Notes: a model not told the origin generated them from the letters alone. Positions 44,618 to 55,737 are shown, counted from the first letter of the stretch. The stretch: 64,000 nt of DNA from Propionibacteriaceae bacterium (GCA_009782785.1 WRIJ01000005.1:62001-126000); one strand, 5' to 3'. Made by a program: numbers and translations.

Positions 44618-46450
44618 ATGACCCAAGAAGCCATTCCCACGAATACACCTGCCGGTGTTCCCGAAGCCCTCCTCTCATGGGTCAATGAGATCGCTGATTT
44701 AACAAAACCTGATGCTATCCACTGGTGTGATGGCTCCAAGGAAGAGTGGAACAAACTAGCTGCTGATCTGGTTGAAGCCGGAACGATGATTCCGCTCAAT
44801 CCAGCTAAGCGTACGAACTGTTTCCTTGCTCGCTCCAACCCTGCCGATGTGGCTCGCGTAGAAAGCCGTACCTTCATCTGCTCCGAAAAGGAAGAAGATG
44901 CTGGCCCTACCAATAACTGGGCTGATCCCACCGAAATGCGCAAGACCATCAAGGGTGTCTTCGACGGTTGCATGCGTGGTCGTACGATGTACATCATCCC
45001 CTTCTCCATGGGCCCCTTCGGTGGAGACATCTCCAAGTTGGGCATCGAAGTTACTGATTCTCCCTTCGTTGTCATCAACATGGTGCTCATGACTCGAGCA
45101 GGCACCAAGGCTCTTGAAGCCATCAACGCCGGTGCCTTCTGGGTACCTGCAGTTCACTCCGTGGGTTACCCACTGGTTGACGCTGATGGAAATGCGCGCG
45201 ACGACGTTCTGTGGCCCTGTAATGATGAGAAATACATCACCCACTTCCCAGAGACTTCCGAGATCTGGTCGTACGGCTCCGGATATGGCGGAAATGCCCT
45301 GCTTGCTAAGAAGTGCTATGCCCTGCGTATTGCTTCGGTGCTTGCCCGCAACGAAGGCTGGTTCGCCGAGCACATGTTGCTTCTGCGCTTGACTGATCCG
45401 AAAGGTCGTCATTTCCATCTGTCAGCCGCCTTCCCCTCTGCCTGTGGAAAGACCAACCTCGCGATGCTTCGTCCAACGATCCCAGGCTGGAAGGTCGAAA
45501 CCATTGGCGACGACATTGCCTGGTTGCGTCCAGGAGCTGATGGTCGGCTCTATGCCATTAACCCTGAAGCCGGATTCTTTGGTGTTGCCCCCGGTATGTC
45601 ACTGAAGACGAATCCAACTGCTCTCGAAGCTCTCGACCATGACACCATCTTCGCCAATGTCGCTTTGACTGACGACGGTGATGTGTGGTGGGAGGGTCTC
45701 ACCGACGAGCCACCGGCTCACCTCATCGACTGGTTGGGCAACGACTGGACTCCTGAAACTGGCACTCCAGCCGCCCACCCGAATGGCCGTTTCACCGTAC
45801 GCGCCGATCAGGCTGCATCGATTGCCCCGAATTGGGAGGATCCTGCTGGCGTACCAGTGGACATCATTCTCTTTGGTGGCCGCCGTACGTCTAACGTGCC
45901 ACTGATCGCTCAATCCTATGATTGGGAACACGGCGTCTTTGTTGGCGCAACGGTCGCTTCAGAGCAAACTGCTGCTGCTGAAGGCTCGGTGGGCGCACTT
46001 CGTCGCGACCCATTCTCCATGCTTCCCTTCTGTGGCTACAACATGGCTGACTACTGGGCACACTGGTTGAAGATGGGCAAGGTTCTAGGAGACAAAGCTC
46101 CCAAGATCTTCCAGGTCAACTGGTTCCGCAAAGACGGTGAAGGCAACTTCATGTGGCCAGGGTTCGGTGAGAATTGTCGACCCATTGAGTGGGCAGTACG
46201 GCGCGTGGCTGGTGAAGCTGAAGCCGTGGATGCCATCTCTGGACAGATTCCTGCACCAGGTGAGCTGAATTTGGATGGACTCGACATCTCCCAAGAGACC
46301 ATGGATGCCCTGTTCACCTTGGACCCAGCTGCCTGGTCGGTGGAAGCAGATTTGGCGGAAGAGTACTTCCAGCAATTCGGCGACAAGCTCCCCACTGAGC
46401 TCACCAACCAATTGGCTGCTCTGCGTGCAAGGATTGCTGACGCCAGTTAG
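44618..46450 (+). CDS. pckG: Phosphoenolpyruvate carboxykinase (GTP)
   Basis: PckG interconverts oxaloacetate and PEP with GTP/GDP, working in gluconeogenesis or, in propionic-type metabolism, anaplerosis. The 610-residue protein has [24 protein letters not shown], the P-loop [15 protein letters not shown] with the reactive Cys, and [10 protein letters not shown], followed by [11 protein letters not shown] and the guanine-binding FxxNWFRK segment. The leader of about 100 nt between the TAGTAT box (44500) and the ATG contains a TGGAC/GTCCA stem. AAGGAG precedes the ATG. Confidence 0.96.
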   Translation: MTQEAIPTNTPAGVPEALLSWVNEIADLTKPDAIHWCDGSKEEWNKLAADLVEAGTMIPLNPAKRTNCFLARSNPADVARVESRTFICSEKEEDAGPTNNWADPTEMRKTIKGVFDGCMRGRTMYIIPFSMGPFGGDISKLGIEVTDSPFVVINMVLMTRAGTKALEAINAGAFWVPAVHSVGYPLVDADGNARDDVLWPCNDEKYITHFPETSEIWSYGSGYGGNALLAKKCYALRIASVLARNEGWFAEHMLLLRLTDPKGRHFHLSAAFPSACGKTNLAMLRPTIPGWKVETIGDDIAWLRPGADGRLYAINPEAGFFGVAPGMSLKTNPTALEALDHDTIFANVALTDDGDVWWEGLTDEPPAHLIDWLGNDWTPETGTPAAHPNGRFTVRADQAASIAPNWEDPAGVPVDIILFGGRRTSNVPLIAQSYDWEHGVFVGATVASEQTAAAEGSVGALRRDPFSMLPFCGYNMADYWAHWLKMGKVLGDKAPKIFQVNWFRKDGEGNFMWPGFGENCRPIEWAVRRVAGEAEAVDAISGQIPAPGELNLDGLDISQETMDALFTLDPAAWSVEADLAEEYFQQFGDKLPTELTNQLAALRARIADAS

Positions 46451-46452
46451 TA

Positions 46453-46553
46453 TTTTTGCTAGCATCCCCATACTCGCCTTGAGCAGAGTTTCCACAATAG
46501 CTAGCAAAAAAGATGGGTGTGAGGCCACTGTCCAACCCGGCTTCACACCCATC
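46453..46553. terminator. Two stacked inverted repeats after pckG
   Basis: TTTTTGCTAGC (46453-46463) pairs perfectly with GCTAGCAAAAA (46500-46510) across a 36-nt loop. Immediately after it an 11-bp perfect stem, GATGGGTGTGA with TCACACCCATC (46512-46553), follows with a 20-nt loop. Together they probably end the pckG transcript; neither is followed by a long T-run, so the first could also work in the other direction. Confidence 0.6.
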
Positions 46554-46601
46554 GCCCTTGCCTTCGCCCGCCGCGAATGAGCCTTTTGGCACTGTCCCAG
46601 G

Positions 46602-46607
46602 TAGAAT
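46602..46607 (+). promoter_or_regulatory. -10 box of leaderless prfB promoter
   Basis: TAGAAT is followed by 8 nt and the ATG of prfB at 46616. Confidence 0.45.
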
Positions 46608-46615
46608 CGATCCCT

Positions 46616-47731
46616 ATGGCACAAATAGATGAGCTGCGTACGGCAATTGGTGGGCTTGATCAGACCATGGCATCGATCGAGGCTGTTGTTGACGTACCTT
46701 CCAAGCTCGCGGCTATTGGCGAACTAGAAACCCAGGCAGCTCATCCAGATCTGTGGAATGACCAAGCTACGGCCCAAGAGGTCACTTCGCGACTATCCCG
46801 CCTTCAAGCGGACGTAGAAAAAGTGACGTCGTTGAGGAGTCGGATTGAGGACACCCGCGTACTCATTGATTTGGGGGCAGAAGAATCCGATGAAGAGACT
46901 CTGGGAGAAGCTGAAGCAAGTATTGATGCGCTGACCACAGAGATCCAGGCCCTTGAGGTACGTACCTTGCTCAGTGGTGACTATGACGATCGGGATGCCT
47001 TGGTCACGATCCGCTCAGAAGCTGGGGGAGTGGATGCTGCTGATTGGGCTGAGATGTTGTTGAGAATGTATTTGCGCTGGGCTGAACGTCACGGCTACTC
47101 TACCGAGGTCTATGAGATCTCTTACGCAGAGGAAGCAGGGATCAAGTCTGCAACCTTTCAGGTCAAGGCCCCTTTCGCGTACGGTACTTTGTCAGTCGAA
47201 CATGGCACTCACCGCCTTGTTCGGATCTCTCCTTTCGATAATCAGGGTCGCCGGCACACTTCTTTTGCGGGGGTTGAGGTTCTTCCCAGTACGGAAGAGT
47301 CGGATCACATTGAGATTCCAGAATCGGATATCCGGGTTGATGTCTTTCGCTCTTCGGGTCCCGGTGGGCAGTCGGTGAACACCACTGATTCAGCAGTACG
47401 CATCACACACCTACCTACGGGAATAGTGGTGAGCTGCCAAAATGAGAAATCCCAGCTTCAAAATAAGGTTGCTGCGATGAAAGTGTTGCAGTCGCGTTTG
47501 CTGGAACGGGCCCGGGGGGAACGTGAAGCCCAGATGAAGCAGCTGAAAGGCGATGGCGGCAACTCATGGGGTGCACAGATTAGAAGCTACGTCCTCCAGC
47601 CGTACCAAATGGTGAAGGATCTTCGCACCGAGTACGAAGTGGGCAACCCAACTGCGGTCTTCGATGGCGATCTCGATGGGTTTATTGACGCGGGTATTCG
47701 GTGGCGGCGAATGGAAAATGATGCAGATTAG
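46616..47731 (+). CDS. prfB: Peptide chain release factor 2
   Basis: RF2 ends translation at UGA and UAA. The 371-residue protein has an N-terminal coiled coil, the stop-codon tripeptide in [18 protein letters not shown] and the catalytic GGQ in [17 protein letters not shown]. The gene is uninterrupted, without the programmed +1 frameshift known from E. coli. ATG at 46616 matches the expected N-terminus and has TAGAAT 8 nt upstream (leaderless). prfB-ftsE-ftsX-smpB is the standard actinobacterial order. Confidence 0.96.
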   Translation: MAQIDELRTAIGGLDQTMASIEAVVDVPSKLAAIGELETQAAHPDLWNDQATAQEVTSRLSRLQADVEKVTSLRSRIEDTRVLIDLGAEESDEETLGEAEASIDALTTEIQALEVRTLLSGDYDDRDALVTIRSEAGGVDAADWAEMLLRMYLRWAERHGYSTEVYEISYAEEAGIKSATFQVKAPFAYGTLSVEHGTHRLVRISPFDNQGRRHTSFAGVEVLPSTEESDHIEIPESDIRVDVFRSSGPGGQSVNTTDSAVRITHLPTGIVVSCQNEKSQLQNKVAAMKVLQSRLLERARGEREAQMKQLKGDGGNSWGAQIRSYVLQPYQMVKDLRTEYEVGNPTAVFDGDLDGFIDAGIRWRRMENDAD

Positions 47732-47820
47732 GGCGCGGATAACCACTGATAGGGCCTTGGCAGGGTAAAGTATGATCGGGCAATGATGAGAAATTCTCAG
47801 AATTCGTGAGAGGTGCGACA

Positions 47821-48510
47821 TTGATCAAGTTTGAAGAAGTGTCTCGAATCTATGATGGGCAAACCAGGGCAGCCCTGGCAAACATCAATATTGAGATTGA
47901 GAAAGGCGAGTTTGTCTTCCTCGTTGGAGGATCAGGATCCGGTAAGTCGACGCTCATGAAACTTATCCTGCGGGAGTTTCGCCCCACAACTGGGAGAATC
48001 TATGTGGCTGGCAAGGACGTTGCCGTACTTCCAGAGCGCAAGATTCCCGCTTTGCGCCGTGAAATTGGAATGGTGAGCCAAGATTTCCGACTCCTTCCTG
48101 GGAAGACAGTTTTTGAGAATGTGGCCTTCGCTTTGCAGGTGATTGGCAAACCTCGTTCACTGATTCGTAAAGTTGTCCCCGAAACCCTCGAATTGGTGGG
48201 TCTTGCTGATAAGACCTCACGCCGCCCTGATGAACTATCGGGCGGTGAGCAGCAAAGAGTCGCCGTAGCTCGCGCCTTTGTCAACCACCCCAAGATTCTT
48301 CTTGCTGACGAACCGACTGGAAACCTTGATCCGGAAACCTCGGTCGGAATTATGAAATTGCTTGATCGGATCAATCGTTCAGAAACAACTGTCGTCATGG
48401 CGACCCATGACTGGGCCATGGTAGATCAGATGCGCAAACGAGTCGTTGAGCTTGAGTCGGGCCATGTTGTCCGTGACCAGGCTCGCGGCATTTACGGCGC
48501 GAGAGCCTGA
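47821..48510 (+). CDS. ftsE: Cell-division ATP-binding protein FtsE
   Basis: FtsE is the ATPase of the FtsEX complex that switches on wall hydrolases at the septum. The 229-residue protein has Walker [11 protein letters not shown]-loop VSQDFRL, signature [15 protein letters not shown], Walker [13 protein letters not shown] and H-loop MATHD. TTG at 47821 gives the usual start [13 protein letters not shown] and has GAGAGG about 7 nt upstream; a GTG at 47806 is the alternative. ftsX follows after 10 bp. Confidence 0.94.
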   Translation: MIKFEEVSRIYDGQTRAALANINIEIEKGEFVFLVGGSGSGKSTLMKLILREFRPTTGRIYVAGKDVAVLPERKIPALRREIGMVSQDFRLLPGKTVFENVAFALQVIGKPRSLIRKVVPETLELVGLADKTSRRPDELSGGEQQRVAVARAFVNHPKILLADEPTGNLDPETSVGIMKLLDRINRSETTVVMATHDWAMVDQMRKRVVELESGHVVRDQARGIYGARA

Positions 48511-48520
48511 GAGGAGACCC

Positions 48521-49426
48521 ATGCGTCACGCACTATCTGAAACTTGGTCGGGACTGAAGAGAAACCTAGGAATCACCCTTGCGGTCATTATGACTATGTG
48601 GGTGTCTTTGTCCTTGTTCGGTTTTGGCCTCATAGCTGCCCAGCAGGTGAGCCTGTTCAAGGGGGAGTGGTACGACAAGATCGAAATCACGGTGTACCTG
48701 TGCACAGAAAAACTCTCCACTGGTGTTGATACCTGCGATGCTGGCCAAGGTGCCACAGAAGAGCAGAAGAAACAAATCCGTCAAGCTATAGAGAAGAATC
48801 CTGAAGTTAAGGAAGTTTATTATCAATCCAAGGAGGAGATGTTTGATGAGTTTCTTGAAGTATTCAAGAACTCTCCGATTAAAGATGCTCTGACTGTGGA
48901 AGAAATGCAGGATGCATTCCATGTGAAATTGGTGGATCCCCAGGAATACTATAACTTGGAATCTGAAATGATTCGTACTCGGGGTGTTCACAAGGTTCAA
49001 GACCTTCATCAAATCCTCGACCCGGTGTACAAAGTGCTAGCAGGCCTCCAGTGGGGAACCATTGCCTTGAGTATTGTGCTGCTCTTAGCAGCAGCACTCC
49101 AGATTGCCACGACCATCCGAATGGCCACGTTTACCCGTGGTCGAGAAATCGGGATCATGCGTTTGGTGGGTGCCTCAAACTTCTACATCATGGGCCCCTT
49201 CCTCCTGGAGTCTCTCATTGCAGGGCTCGTGGGTGCTTTCTTTGCTGCTGGCACACTCCTGTTCGGCTTGTGGTTTATCATCCTGCGTAATGCCCGGGAA
49301 AGCGGTGGATTCATGTGGGTCGGATGGGGTGAAGCAGGTATTGCTGTCATCGGCATTGTGATCGTGGCGATCATCCTCTCCGTCGTCCCCACAGTGATCT
49401 CCGCGCGAAGATACCTGCGCGTCTAG
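48521..49426 (+). CDS. ftsX: Cell-division protein FtsX
   Basis: FtsX is the membrane half of FtsEX. The 301-residue protein has an N-terminal TM (about 20-45), a large extracellular domain (about 48-165) with the cysteine pair in YLCTEKLSTGVDTCDAG typical of actinobacterial FtsX, and three C-terminal TM segments. The loop after TM2 contains TRGREIGIMRLVGASNFYI. AGGAGA precedes the ATG at 48521. The hydrolases encoded downstream are its expected partners. Confidence 0.94.
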   Translation: MRHALSETWSGLKRNLGITLAVIMTMWVSLSLFGFGLIAAQQVSLFKGEWYDKIEITVYLCTEKLSTGVDTCDAGQGATEEQKKQIRQAIEKNPEVKEVYYQSKEEMFDEFLEVFKNSPIKDALTVEEMQDAFHVKLVDPQEYYNLESEMIRTRGVHKVQDLHQILDPVYKVLAGLQWGTIALSIVLLLAAALQIATTIRMATFTRGREIGIMRLVGASNFYIMGPFLLESLIAGLVGAFFAAGTLLFGLWFIILRNARESGGFMWVGWGEAGIAVIGIVIVAIILSVVPTVISARRYLRV

Positions 49427-49583
49427 GTGAAATACTCAAGTCGGCCTTGAGGATTTTCTGGCTCGACACGACCGTAGAAGCGCCATATCTGCCCAAAGTC
49501 GACCTTGGGAACTAGAGTCATCAATCGTCTGCTCAACCGGTGAGCATGGCATAGAAGAATTGATGAAGGTGTGGAGGTCAATC

Positions 49584-50879
49584 ATGGTACGGAAAGTCTC
49601 CCTTCGACGTATGGCAGTCATCACATGCCTACTCGCCCTCGTGACTGGAATGTTCGCACCCACCACGTACGCCGATGACCTCTCGGCTAAAAAGAGCAAG
49701 ATCACCAAGGAAATCTCTGCGAGCAAGGGAAATATCGCTGAGTCGCAAGCCGCGCTTGAAGCCGCGGGGGCCCAGGTTGAAGAAGCCCGAGCACGAGTAG
49801 CTCAAGCCCAAATTGAACTCGACGCAGCACAAGCAGAATATGACAAGGCTGAAGAAGAATCACAGAAGAAAGCCGAAGAACTGCGCCAAGCCACGATCGT
49901 ACTGACTAAAGCACGTGCGGAAGAAGACAAGGGTCAAGAAAGAGTCGATGATCAGCGCGAATCAGTGGCAAATTATGCTCGCTCGATGTACCAAGACAGC
50001 CTTCCCTTGATATCTGTGGCTACGTTGATGGGGGCAGAATCCACCTCAGATCTAGCTAACCGAGTGCAGTGGGCCGACACTGTTCTGTCGACCAACCAAA
50101 TTGACTTGGATTATCTCCGAGAGATCCAAGAAGAACTTGTTGAAGCTCGATTGAACTCTCAGGCTGCACAAGAGGTTGCCAACGATGCAAAAGAGGAAGC
50201 TGACAAACACACTGCTGTGATGGAAAGTGCCAGAGATAAAGCTGAGCAAGCCCACCTGGAGGTTCAGCAAGCGCTCGAGGCTGAAGAAGAGGCACGCCGC
50301 GTTGCTCAATCAGCCCTGGAATCTGATCAAGCAGCTCTGGCATCCCAGGAAGCTGAACTAAAGAAAGTTAATGCGGAAATCGCTGAGATGGCGCGTCAAG
50401 CCGAAGAGGCCCGCAAAGCAGCAGCGAAGAAGTCCGGCTCCAGCTCTTCTGGATCCTCTGGAGCGAACATGGCCGTGTCATCCAAGGGTCTCATATGGCC
50501 CACATCTGGGGTTGTGACATCAAACTATGGATACAGAATCCATCCGATTTACAATACTCGCCAATTCCATGACGGGCTCGATATCGGTGCAGGGTGCGGT
50601 GTCCCCATCAAGGCAGTTGCCTCGGGGCGTGTATCACAGCGTTATTACAGTTCAGGGTACGGTTACCGCATCTTTGTCGATCATGGTTATGTTCAAGGCC
50701 GACATATGGTCACCTCGTACAATCATATGTCTGGATATGCAGTGGCCAATGGTGCGAAGGTTTCCCAGGGGCAAACCATTGGGTACATTGGGACAACGGG
50801 AACATCGACTGGTTGCCATCTCCACTTCATGTTGTGGGTCAATGGCTCCCTGGCTAATCCGCGTACCTATCTTCCCTAG
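49584..50879 (+). CDS. Coiled-coil M23 peptidase (EnvC-like)
   Basis: The 431-residue secreted protein has a signal peptide (about 1-32, APTTYA-DD cut), a long Ala/Glu-rich coiled coil (about 33-275) with the segment ANYARSMYQDSLPLISVATL and ANRVQWADTVLSTNQIDLD, a Ser-rich linker, and a C-terminal LytM/M23 domain. Zinc residues are present: FHDGLDIGAGCG (HxxxD) and GCHLHFMLW (HxH), so it should cleave peptidoglycan cross-links. GGAGGT lies 5 nt before the ATG at 49584. Its place after ftsEX and its EnvC-like coil suggest control by FtsX. The NlpC/P60 protein at 51556 shares the same coil. Confidence 0.9.
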   Translation: MVRKVSLRRMAVITCLLALVTGMFAPTTYADDLSAKKSKITKEISASKGNIAESQAALEAAGAQVEEARARVAQAQIELDAAQAEYDKAEEESQKKAEELRQATIVLTKARAEEDKGQERVDDQRESVANYARSMYQDSLPLISVATLMGAESTSDLANRVQWADTVLSTNQIDLDYLREIQEELVEARLNSQAAQEVANDAKEEADKHTAVMESARDKAEQAHLEVQQALEAEEEARRVAQSALESDQAALASQEAELKKVNAEIAEMARQAEEARKAAAKKSGSSSSGSSGANMAVSSKGLIWPTSGVVTSNYGYRIHPIYNTRQFHDGLDIGAGCGVPIKAVASGRVSQRYYSSGYGYRIFVDHGYVQGRHMVTSYNHMSGYAVANGAKVSQGQTIGYIGTTGTSTGCHLHFMLWVNGSLANPRTYLP

Positions 50880-50909
50880 GGTAGGATATTCCTCCGATCA
50901 GGAGGAACC

Positions 50910-51380
50910 ATGGCTAAGGAGATTGGGCGTAAGCTCGTCGCCCAGAATAAGAAAGCGCGCCATGACTATCACATTCATGATACCTTTGAAGCCGGGATTG
51001 TTCTCACAGGTACGGAAGTGAAATCCCTGCGAGCCGGGCGTGCATCCCTCACAGATTCCTATGTCAGTGTTGATCGTGGTGAAGTGTGGCTTCGCAATGC
51101 TCACATCCCTGAGTACGCTTTCGGAACATGGACGAATCATGCTCCACGCCGGGTTCGCAAGCTTCTGCTCCATCGTAAAGAAATTGCCAAACTGGATCGC
51201 GAAACAGCATCCAGTGGGCGAACTATCATTCCTTTGCAGATATATTTTCTTGACGGGTACGCCAAAGTAGAAATCGCCGTAGCTACAGGAAAACGTGAAT
51301 GGGATAAACGCCAAACCATCGCGAGCCGCGATGCCCAGCGCGAAGCTGAACAAGCCTTGAAGGCACGTACCAGGCGCTAG
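50910..51380 (+). CDS. smpB: SsrA-binding protein SmpB
   Basis: SmpB delivers tmRNA to stalled ribosomes. The 156-residue protein shows the OB-fold blocks [50 protein letters not shown] and the basic tail [25 protein letters not shown] precedes the ATG. It sits among the wall-hydrolase genes as in many actinobacteria; no tmRNA gene was recognised in the window. Confidence 0.96.
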   Translation: MAKEIGRKLVAQNKKARHDYHIHDTFEAGIVLTGTEVKSLRAGRASLTDSYVSVDRGEVWLRNAHIPEYAFGTWTNHAPRRVRKLLLHRKEIAKLDRETASSGRTIIPLQIYFLDGYAKVEIAVATGKREWDKRQTIASRDAQREAEQALKARTRR

Positions 51381-51555
51381 GTGCGAGAAATGCCCACCAG
51401 GGGGTACTGGGCTCAACACTGACTTGAGGCTTTACGCGGGGAAGCTGAGGGCAGTAGCGCGATTGTTTGGCCCTCGTGGGTTCGTTGAATAGTGTAGAAA
51501 ATCTGTCAGTTTGCAGTACATGCATACGCTGATCCATTTTCCGAAGGAGGGGCAC

Positions 51556-52821
51556 GTGAGAAGCACGTGGGTGCGCCCGATGATGGTCGCCTTCCTCGCT
51601 ACAGTCCTGTTATCGGGCCTTGGCGGGATCCCATGCCAGGGGGACCCCCTCACCGAGCAGAAAGCCAAGGCAGAAACGGCTGTAGCGAAAGCTAAAGATG
51701 ACGTGTCCCAGGCAACGGATGCCTTGTCAGAAGCTCGGCAGCGTGTGACAGCGGCAACACAGAAAGCCCAGAAAGCCCAGGAAGCACTAGATCTCGCTGC
51801 GCAGAAATACACCTTGGCCCAGCAAGTCAGCCAAGAAAAGACTGCACTGTGGGAGGAGGCAGGGCGTGTACTGTCACAAGCTCAAGCACAGGAAGCTGCA
51901 GGGGAAGCCAAACTGGAAGCCATGAGATCTCAGGTCGCAGATTACGCTCGTGCTATCTATCAGGACAATATGCCCATGGTTTCCGTTGCTGCGCTGATGA
52001 GTGCAACAAATACTGCTGAACTAGCTAATCGCGTGCAATGGACAGACACGATATTAGCCACACGCCAGATTGATCTTGATCAGCTGCAAGCCATACAGGC
52101 AGAACTTCACGAGGCACGCCTGCAAAGTGAAGAAGCCCAAGCTCTTGCTGAAGAAGCGAAGAATATAGCTGATGAACACCGTCAAAGCGCAGACGATGCT
52201 CGCCATGAAGCTGAGAAAGCCCACACCCACTTATTGGCAGCCCTGGATGAGCAGGTCGCGGCAGAACAAGCAGCCGCTTCAGCCCTGATAAGTCGGCAGA
52301 ATGCTTTGACGAAGAAAGAAGCAGAACTGAAAGGAATCAACTCTCAGATAGCTTCACAAAACAAGACCACGAATTCTGGGTCATCGTCTGGAACAACCGG
52401 GTCCACATCCAACTCTGGAAGCTCTGGAAACACCACCGCGAAACCACCGGCACAACCTCCGCCTCCGTCAGCATCCAAAGCTCAGAAAGTTGTTGACTTT
52501 GCCATGTCGAAAGTCGGCGGCCCCTACGTCTGGGGTGGAGAAGGGCCTAAGGGGTACGATTGCTCAGGTTTGACCAAGATGGCGTATGCGCAGGTGGGGA
52601 TCAACCTTCCGCACAATGCTCGTACACAATATAGCTATGGGAAAGCCGTGTCGAAGAATAATCTTCAACCCGGTGATTTGGTGTTCTATTATTCCGGGCC
52701 CACCCATGTGGGGATCTATGTTGGTAACGGCAAGGTTGTCCATGCTCGAAATGAAGCACTGGGGATTCAGATGACTGGAGTCGACGCCTCTCCGTACTTG
52801 GGTGCGCGCCGCCTACTATGA
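51556..52821 (+). CDS. Coiled-coil NlpC/P60 hydrolase (RipA/RipC-like)
   Basis: The 421-residue secreted protein has a signal peptide (about 1-30), a coiled coil (about 33-270) that closely matches the one in the M23 gene upstream (ADYARAIYQDNMPMVSVAAL; ANRVQWTDTILATRQIDLD), a Ser/Thr/Gly/Pro linker, and a C-terminal NlpC/P60 domain. The catalytic set is complete: YDCSGLTKMAY (Cys), GPTHVGIYVG (His) and VVHARN (third polar residue). It should cut the D-Glu-mDAP bond. GTG at 51556 follows AAGGAGG. The shared coil implies the same FtsX docking site. Confidence 0.9.
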   Translation: MRSTWVRPMMVAFLATVLLSGLGGIPCQGDPLTEQKAKAETAVAKAKDDVSQATDALSEARQRVTAATQKAQKAQEALDLAAQKYTLAQQVSQEKTALWEEAGRVLSQAQAQEAAGEAKLEAMRSQVADYARAIYQDNMPMVSVAALMSATNTAELANRVQWTDTILATRQIDLDQLQAIQAELHEARLQSEEAQALAEEAKNIADEHRQSADDARHEAEKAHTHLLAALDEQVAAEQAAASALISRQNALTKKEAELKGINSQIASQNKTTNSGSSSGTTGSTSNSGSSGNTTAKPPAQPPPPSASKAQKVVDFAMSKVGGPYVWGGEGPKGYDCSGLTKMAYAQVGINLPHNARTQYSYGKAVSKNNLQPGDLVFYYSGPTHVGIYVGNGKVVHARNEALGIQMTGVDASPYLGARRLL

Positions 52822-52953
52822 TGGCCAAGGAACCACACTCGTCACCGCTTAGTGACCTTCGCACCTTGGTTTCGCATCACGAGAACTGATAGAATTCTTA
52901 TCTGTTTCTTAGCCGATGGACCTCGCAGAACATCGCGAGTGGAAAGAGGAGTG

Positions 52954-53607
52954 ATGGTCAAGGCATCCAAAACCCGTATGGCAGTGCTCTTTAGTTTGGT
53001 TGCTCTACTGGGATCAACACTGGGAGTCCCACAGGCGTACGCAGATCCCATGGCTGGACCCCAAGATGCCTTTGGCTTAGCCCGAGCTATTCATGAAGCT
53101 GTCACATCTGATCAACAAAACTCCCACCACAGCACACTGCTAGGCAATCGCAAACAAATGATCGGTGGAGTATCACCCGACGCTAAAGTGCTGTACGAAG
53201 CCACCCTAGAAATATCGAAAGAAAAACCGCTCGTCGACCCAGTGATGCCACTGCCACCTGCAGCCCAGCGTGTCGTTGACTATGCCCTCAGCAAGCTTGA
53301 TGGATATTACGAGTACGGCGGAACAGGCCCCAATGGTTTCGACTGTTCAGGATTGACCTATATGGCATACAAGTCAGTAGGGATTGATATTCCGCGCAGT
53401 GCCACCGCGCAATACAAAGCCGGGAAAGCCGTCGATATTTCCGAACTTCAACCCGGGGATCTCGTGTTCTATTACAAAGGACCCGGCCATGTTGCTATGT
53501 ATATCGGCGATGGCAAAATCGTCCATGCACGTAACAAGGCAATTGGCATAGTTGTCACTGGGATCGATATGTCCATCTTTACTGGTGCTCGGCGCATCCT
53601 GTCATGA
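52954..53607 (+). CDS. Short NlpC/P60 hydrolase
   Basis: The 217-residue secreted protein has a signal peptide (about 1-31, QAYA cut), a short helical region without a long coiled coil, and an NlpC/P60 domain with FDCSGLTYMAYKSVG, GPGHVAMYIG and IVHARN, so the catalytic triad is intact. It resembles RipB-type enzymes paired with a coiled-coil RipA. AGAGGAGT precedes the ATG at 52954. Its catalytic domain is close in sequence to that of the gene at 51556, suggesting a tandem duplication with loss or gain of the coil. Confidence 0.9.
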   Translation: MVKASKTRMAVLFSLVALLGSTLGVPQAYADPMAGPQDAFGLARAIHEAVTSDQQNSHHSTLLGNRKQMIGGVSPDAKVLYEATLEISKEKPLVDPVMPLPPAAQRVVDYALSKLDGYYEYGGTGPNGFDCSGLTYMAYKSVGIDIPRSATAQYKAGKAVDISELQPGDLVFYYKGPGHVAMYIGDGKIVHARNKAIGIVVTGIDMSIFTGARRILS

Positions 53608-53618
53608 GAGTTGCCTCG

Positions 53619-53705
53619 TGTCCGAGAGAGGACTTGAACCTCCACGACCGTATAAGGGCCACTAGCACCTCAAGCTAGCGCGTCTACCAATTCCGCCACC
53701 CGGAC
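53619..53705 (-). tRNA. tRNA-Leu (anticodon GAG)
   Basis: The 87-nt gene on the minus strand has acceptor arms GTCCGGG/CTCGGAC, D-arm GGCGGAATTGGTAGACGC, anticodon loop CTTGAGG (GAG), a long variable arm as expected for Leu, and T-loop GGTTCAAGTCC. The CCA end is not encoded, unlike the tRNA-Val above. Confidence 0.95.
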
Positions 53706-53903
53706 CAGGTGTTGAACACAGGGTGAAACTATACCAACTGCGTTCATTCTTGGCGATTTTCAATCACACCCAACCCAGAAATGATCACTGGTGCCCACCA
53801 GGAGATGGCCTGGGGGCCTTGTCCTGCCTCATGTGGTGGTCTTCACCTGTGCGTGAGTGACATATGAGAGAATAGCGATGTTCCATCGCACCCAAGGAGA
53901 TTT

Positions 53904-55730
53904 GTGACCAACCAACCTGGCCGTACTGATCCCAGCGTCATTCGTAACTTCTCGATCATTGCCCATATCGATCACGGGAAATCCACTCTTGCTGATCGAA
54001 TGCTCCAACTCACTGGAGTAGTCGACGAACGTACCATGCGCTCACAGTATCTTGATCGGATGGATATCGAGCGTGAACGCGGGATCACAATCAAATCTCA
54101 AGCAGTACGGCTACCCTGGCAGGTGAATGGGCAAGATTATATTCTCAATATGATTGACACTCCTGGGCACGTGGATTTTACTTACGAAGTGTCACGATCT
54201 TTGGCCGCCTGTGAGGGGGCTATTCTGCTCGTGGACGCTGCCCAGGGGATTGAAGCCCAGACTCTCGCTAACTTATACCTCGCTCTCGAGGCGGATCTCA
54301 CGATTATTCCTGTCTTGAACAAGATCGATCTCCCAGGGGCGTACCCAGATAAATACGCTGAGGAACTCGCCCACATTATTGGCTGCGATACCAGTGATGT
54401 TTTGAGGGTTTCAGCCAAGACAGGAGAGGGGGTCGATTTTCTGTTGGGCGAGGTCGTCCGCCAGGTTCCAGCTCCGGTCGGTGAAGCACAAGCTCCGGCT
54501 CGCGCACTCATCTTCGACTCGATCTATGACTCCTATCGTGGGGTGGTGACCTATGTGCGTGTGGTTGACGGTGAGCTCAACCATCGTGAGCGCATTCTCA
54601 TGATGAGTACGAAAGCCACCCATGAGGTTCTCGAAGTGGGTGTGATCTCTCCTGAGCCGGTCAAAGCCGGTGCCCTCGGTGTGGGGGAGGTGGGCTATCT
54701 CATCACTGGTGTGAAGGATGTACGCCAATCTCGGGTTGGCGATACAGTGTCCACTTCTGCGAAACCAGCGAAGGAAGCCCTCAGTGGGTACCGCCACCCG
54801 AAACCCATGGTCTATGCGGGGATCTATCCCATTGAGGGAACAGATTATCCACTGCTGCGTGAGGCCCTAGAGAAACTTCAACTCAATGATGCGGCTCTCG
54901 TTTTTGAGCCAGAAACCTCTGCGGCGCTCGGATTCGGGTTCCGAGTAGGATTCCTTGGTTTGCTCCATATGGAGATCATTCGTGAGCGGCTCGACCGTGA
55001 ATACGACTTGGATATCATTTCAACCGCACCTAATGTTGTCTACCGGGTTGTGATGGAGGATGAGACTGAACATATGGTCATGAATCCTTCAGAATTCCCT
55101 GAAGGAAAAATCAGGGAAGTTTTTGAACCTGTCGTGAAAGCTTCAGTCATTGCCCCAGCAGAGTATGTCGGTACCCTCATGGAGCTTTGTCAGCAGCGCA
55201 GAGGCGCGCAAACGGGAATGGATTATCTCTCCTCGGATCGAGTGGAATTGCACTATCAACTTCCACTTGCAGAGATCGTCTATGACTTCTTTGACAATTT
55301 GAAGTCACGAACCAAAGGATATGCCTCCCTGGACTATGAAGACGCTGGAGAGCAGGTTGCCGATCTGGTGAAGGTGGACATCCTCTTGAACTCCGAAACA
55401 GTCGATGCTTTCTCGGCGATTGTTCACAAGGACAAAGCCTACGATTATGGGGTAGATATGGCTACACGCTTGAGAAAACTCATTCCGCGCCAACAATTCG
55501 AGGTCCCCATTCAAGCTGCTATAGGTTCTCGCGTCATTGCCCGCGAAACTATCCGCGCCATGCGCAAAGATGTCCTAGCAAAGTGTTATGGTGGTGACAT
55601 CACTCGTAAGCGCAAGCTGCTGGAGAAGCAGAAAGAAGGCAAGAAGAGAATGAAGATGGTGGGGCGAGTCGAGGTTCCTCAAGAGGCTTTTGTCGCAGCC
55701 CTCGCGACCTCTGAAATAGAGAAGAAGTAG
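53904..55730 (+). CDS. lepA: Elongation factor 4 (LepA)
   Basis: LepA is a ribosomal GTPase acting in back-translocation or initiation quality. The 608-residue protein has G1 [14 protein letters not shown], switch [19 protein letters not shown]4 NKIDLPGA, and the LepA-specific C-terminal domain ending [22 protein letters not shown]. The start is GTG at 53904 with AAGGAGA upstream. hemW follows after 7 bp. The 198-bp gap to tRNA-Leu shows no other gene. Confidence 0.96.
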   Translation: MTNQPGRTDPSVIRNFSIIAHIDHGKSTLADRMLQLTGVVDERTMRSQYLDRMDIERERGITIKSQAVRLPWQVNGQDYILNMIDTPGHVDFTYEVSRSLAACEGAILLVDAAQGIEAQTLANLYLALEADLTIIPVLNKIDLPGAYPDKYAEELAHIIGCDTSDVLRVSAKTGEGVDFLLGEVVRQVPAPVGEAQAPARALIFDSIYDSYRGVVTYVRVVDGELNHRERILMMSTKATHEVLEVGVISPEPVKAGALGVGEVGYLITGVKDVRQSRVGDTVSTSAKPAKEALSGYRHPKPMVYAGIYPIEGTDYPLLREALEKLQLNDAALVFEPETSAALGFGFRVGFLGLLHMEIIRERLDREYDLDIISTAPNVVYRVVMEDETEHMVMNPSEFPEGKIREVFEPVVKASVIAPAEYVGTLMELCQQRRGAQTGMDYLSSDRVELHYQLPLAEIVYDFFDNLKSRTKGYASLDYEDAGEQVADLVKVDILLNSETVDAFSAIVHKDKAYDYGVDMATRLRKLIPRQQFEVPIQAAIGSRVIARETIRAMRKDVLAKCYGGDITRKRKLLEKQKEGKKRMKMVGRVEVPQEAFVAALATSEIEKK

Positions 55731-55737
55731 CTCGGAC

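Noticed and set aside
46616-47731. Programmed +1 frameshift in prfB
   Set aside because: The frame is continuous from start to stop with no in-frame UGA, as expected for actinobacteria.
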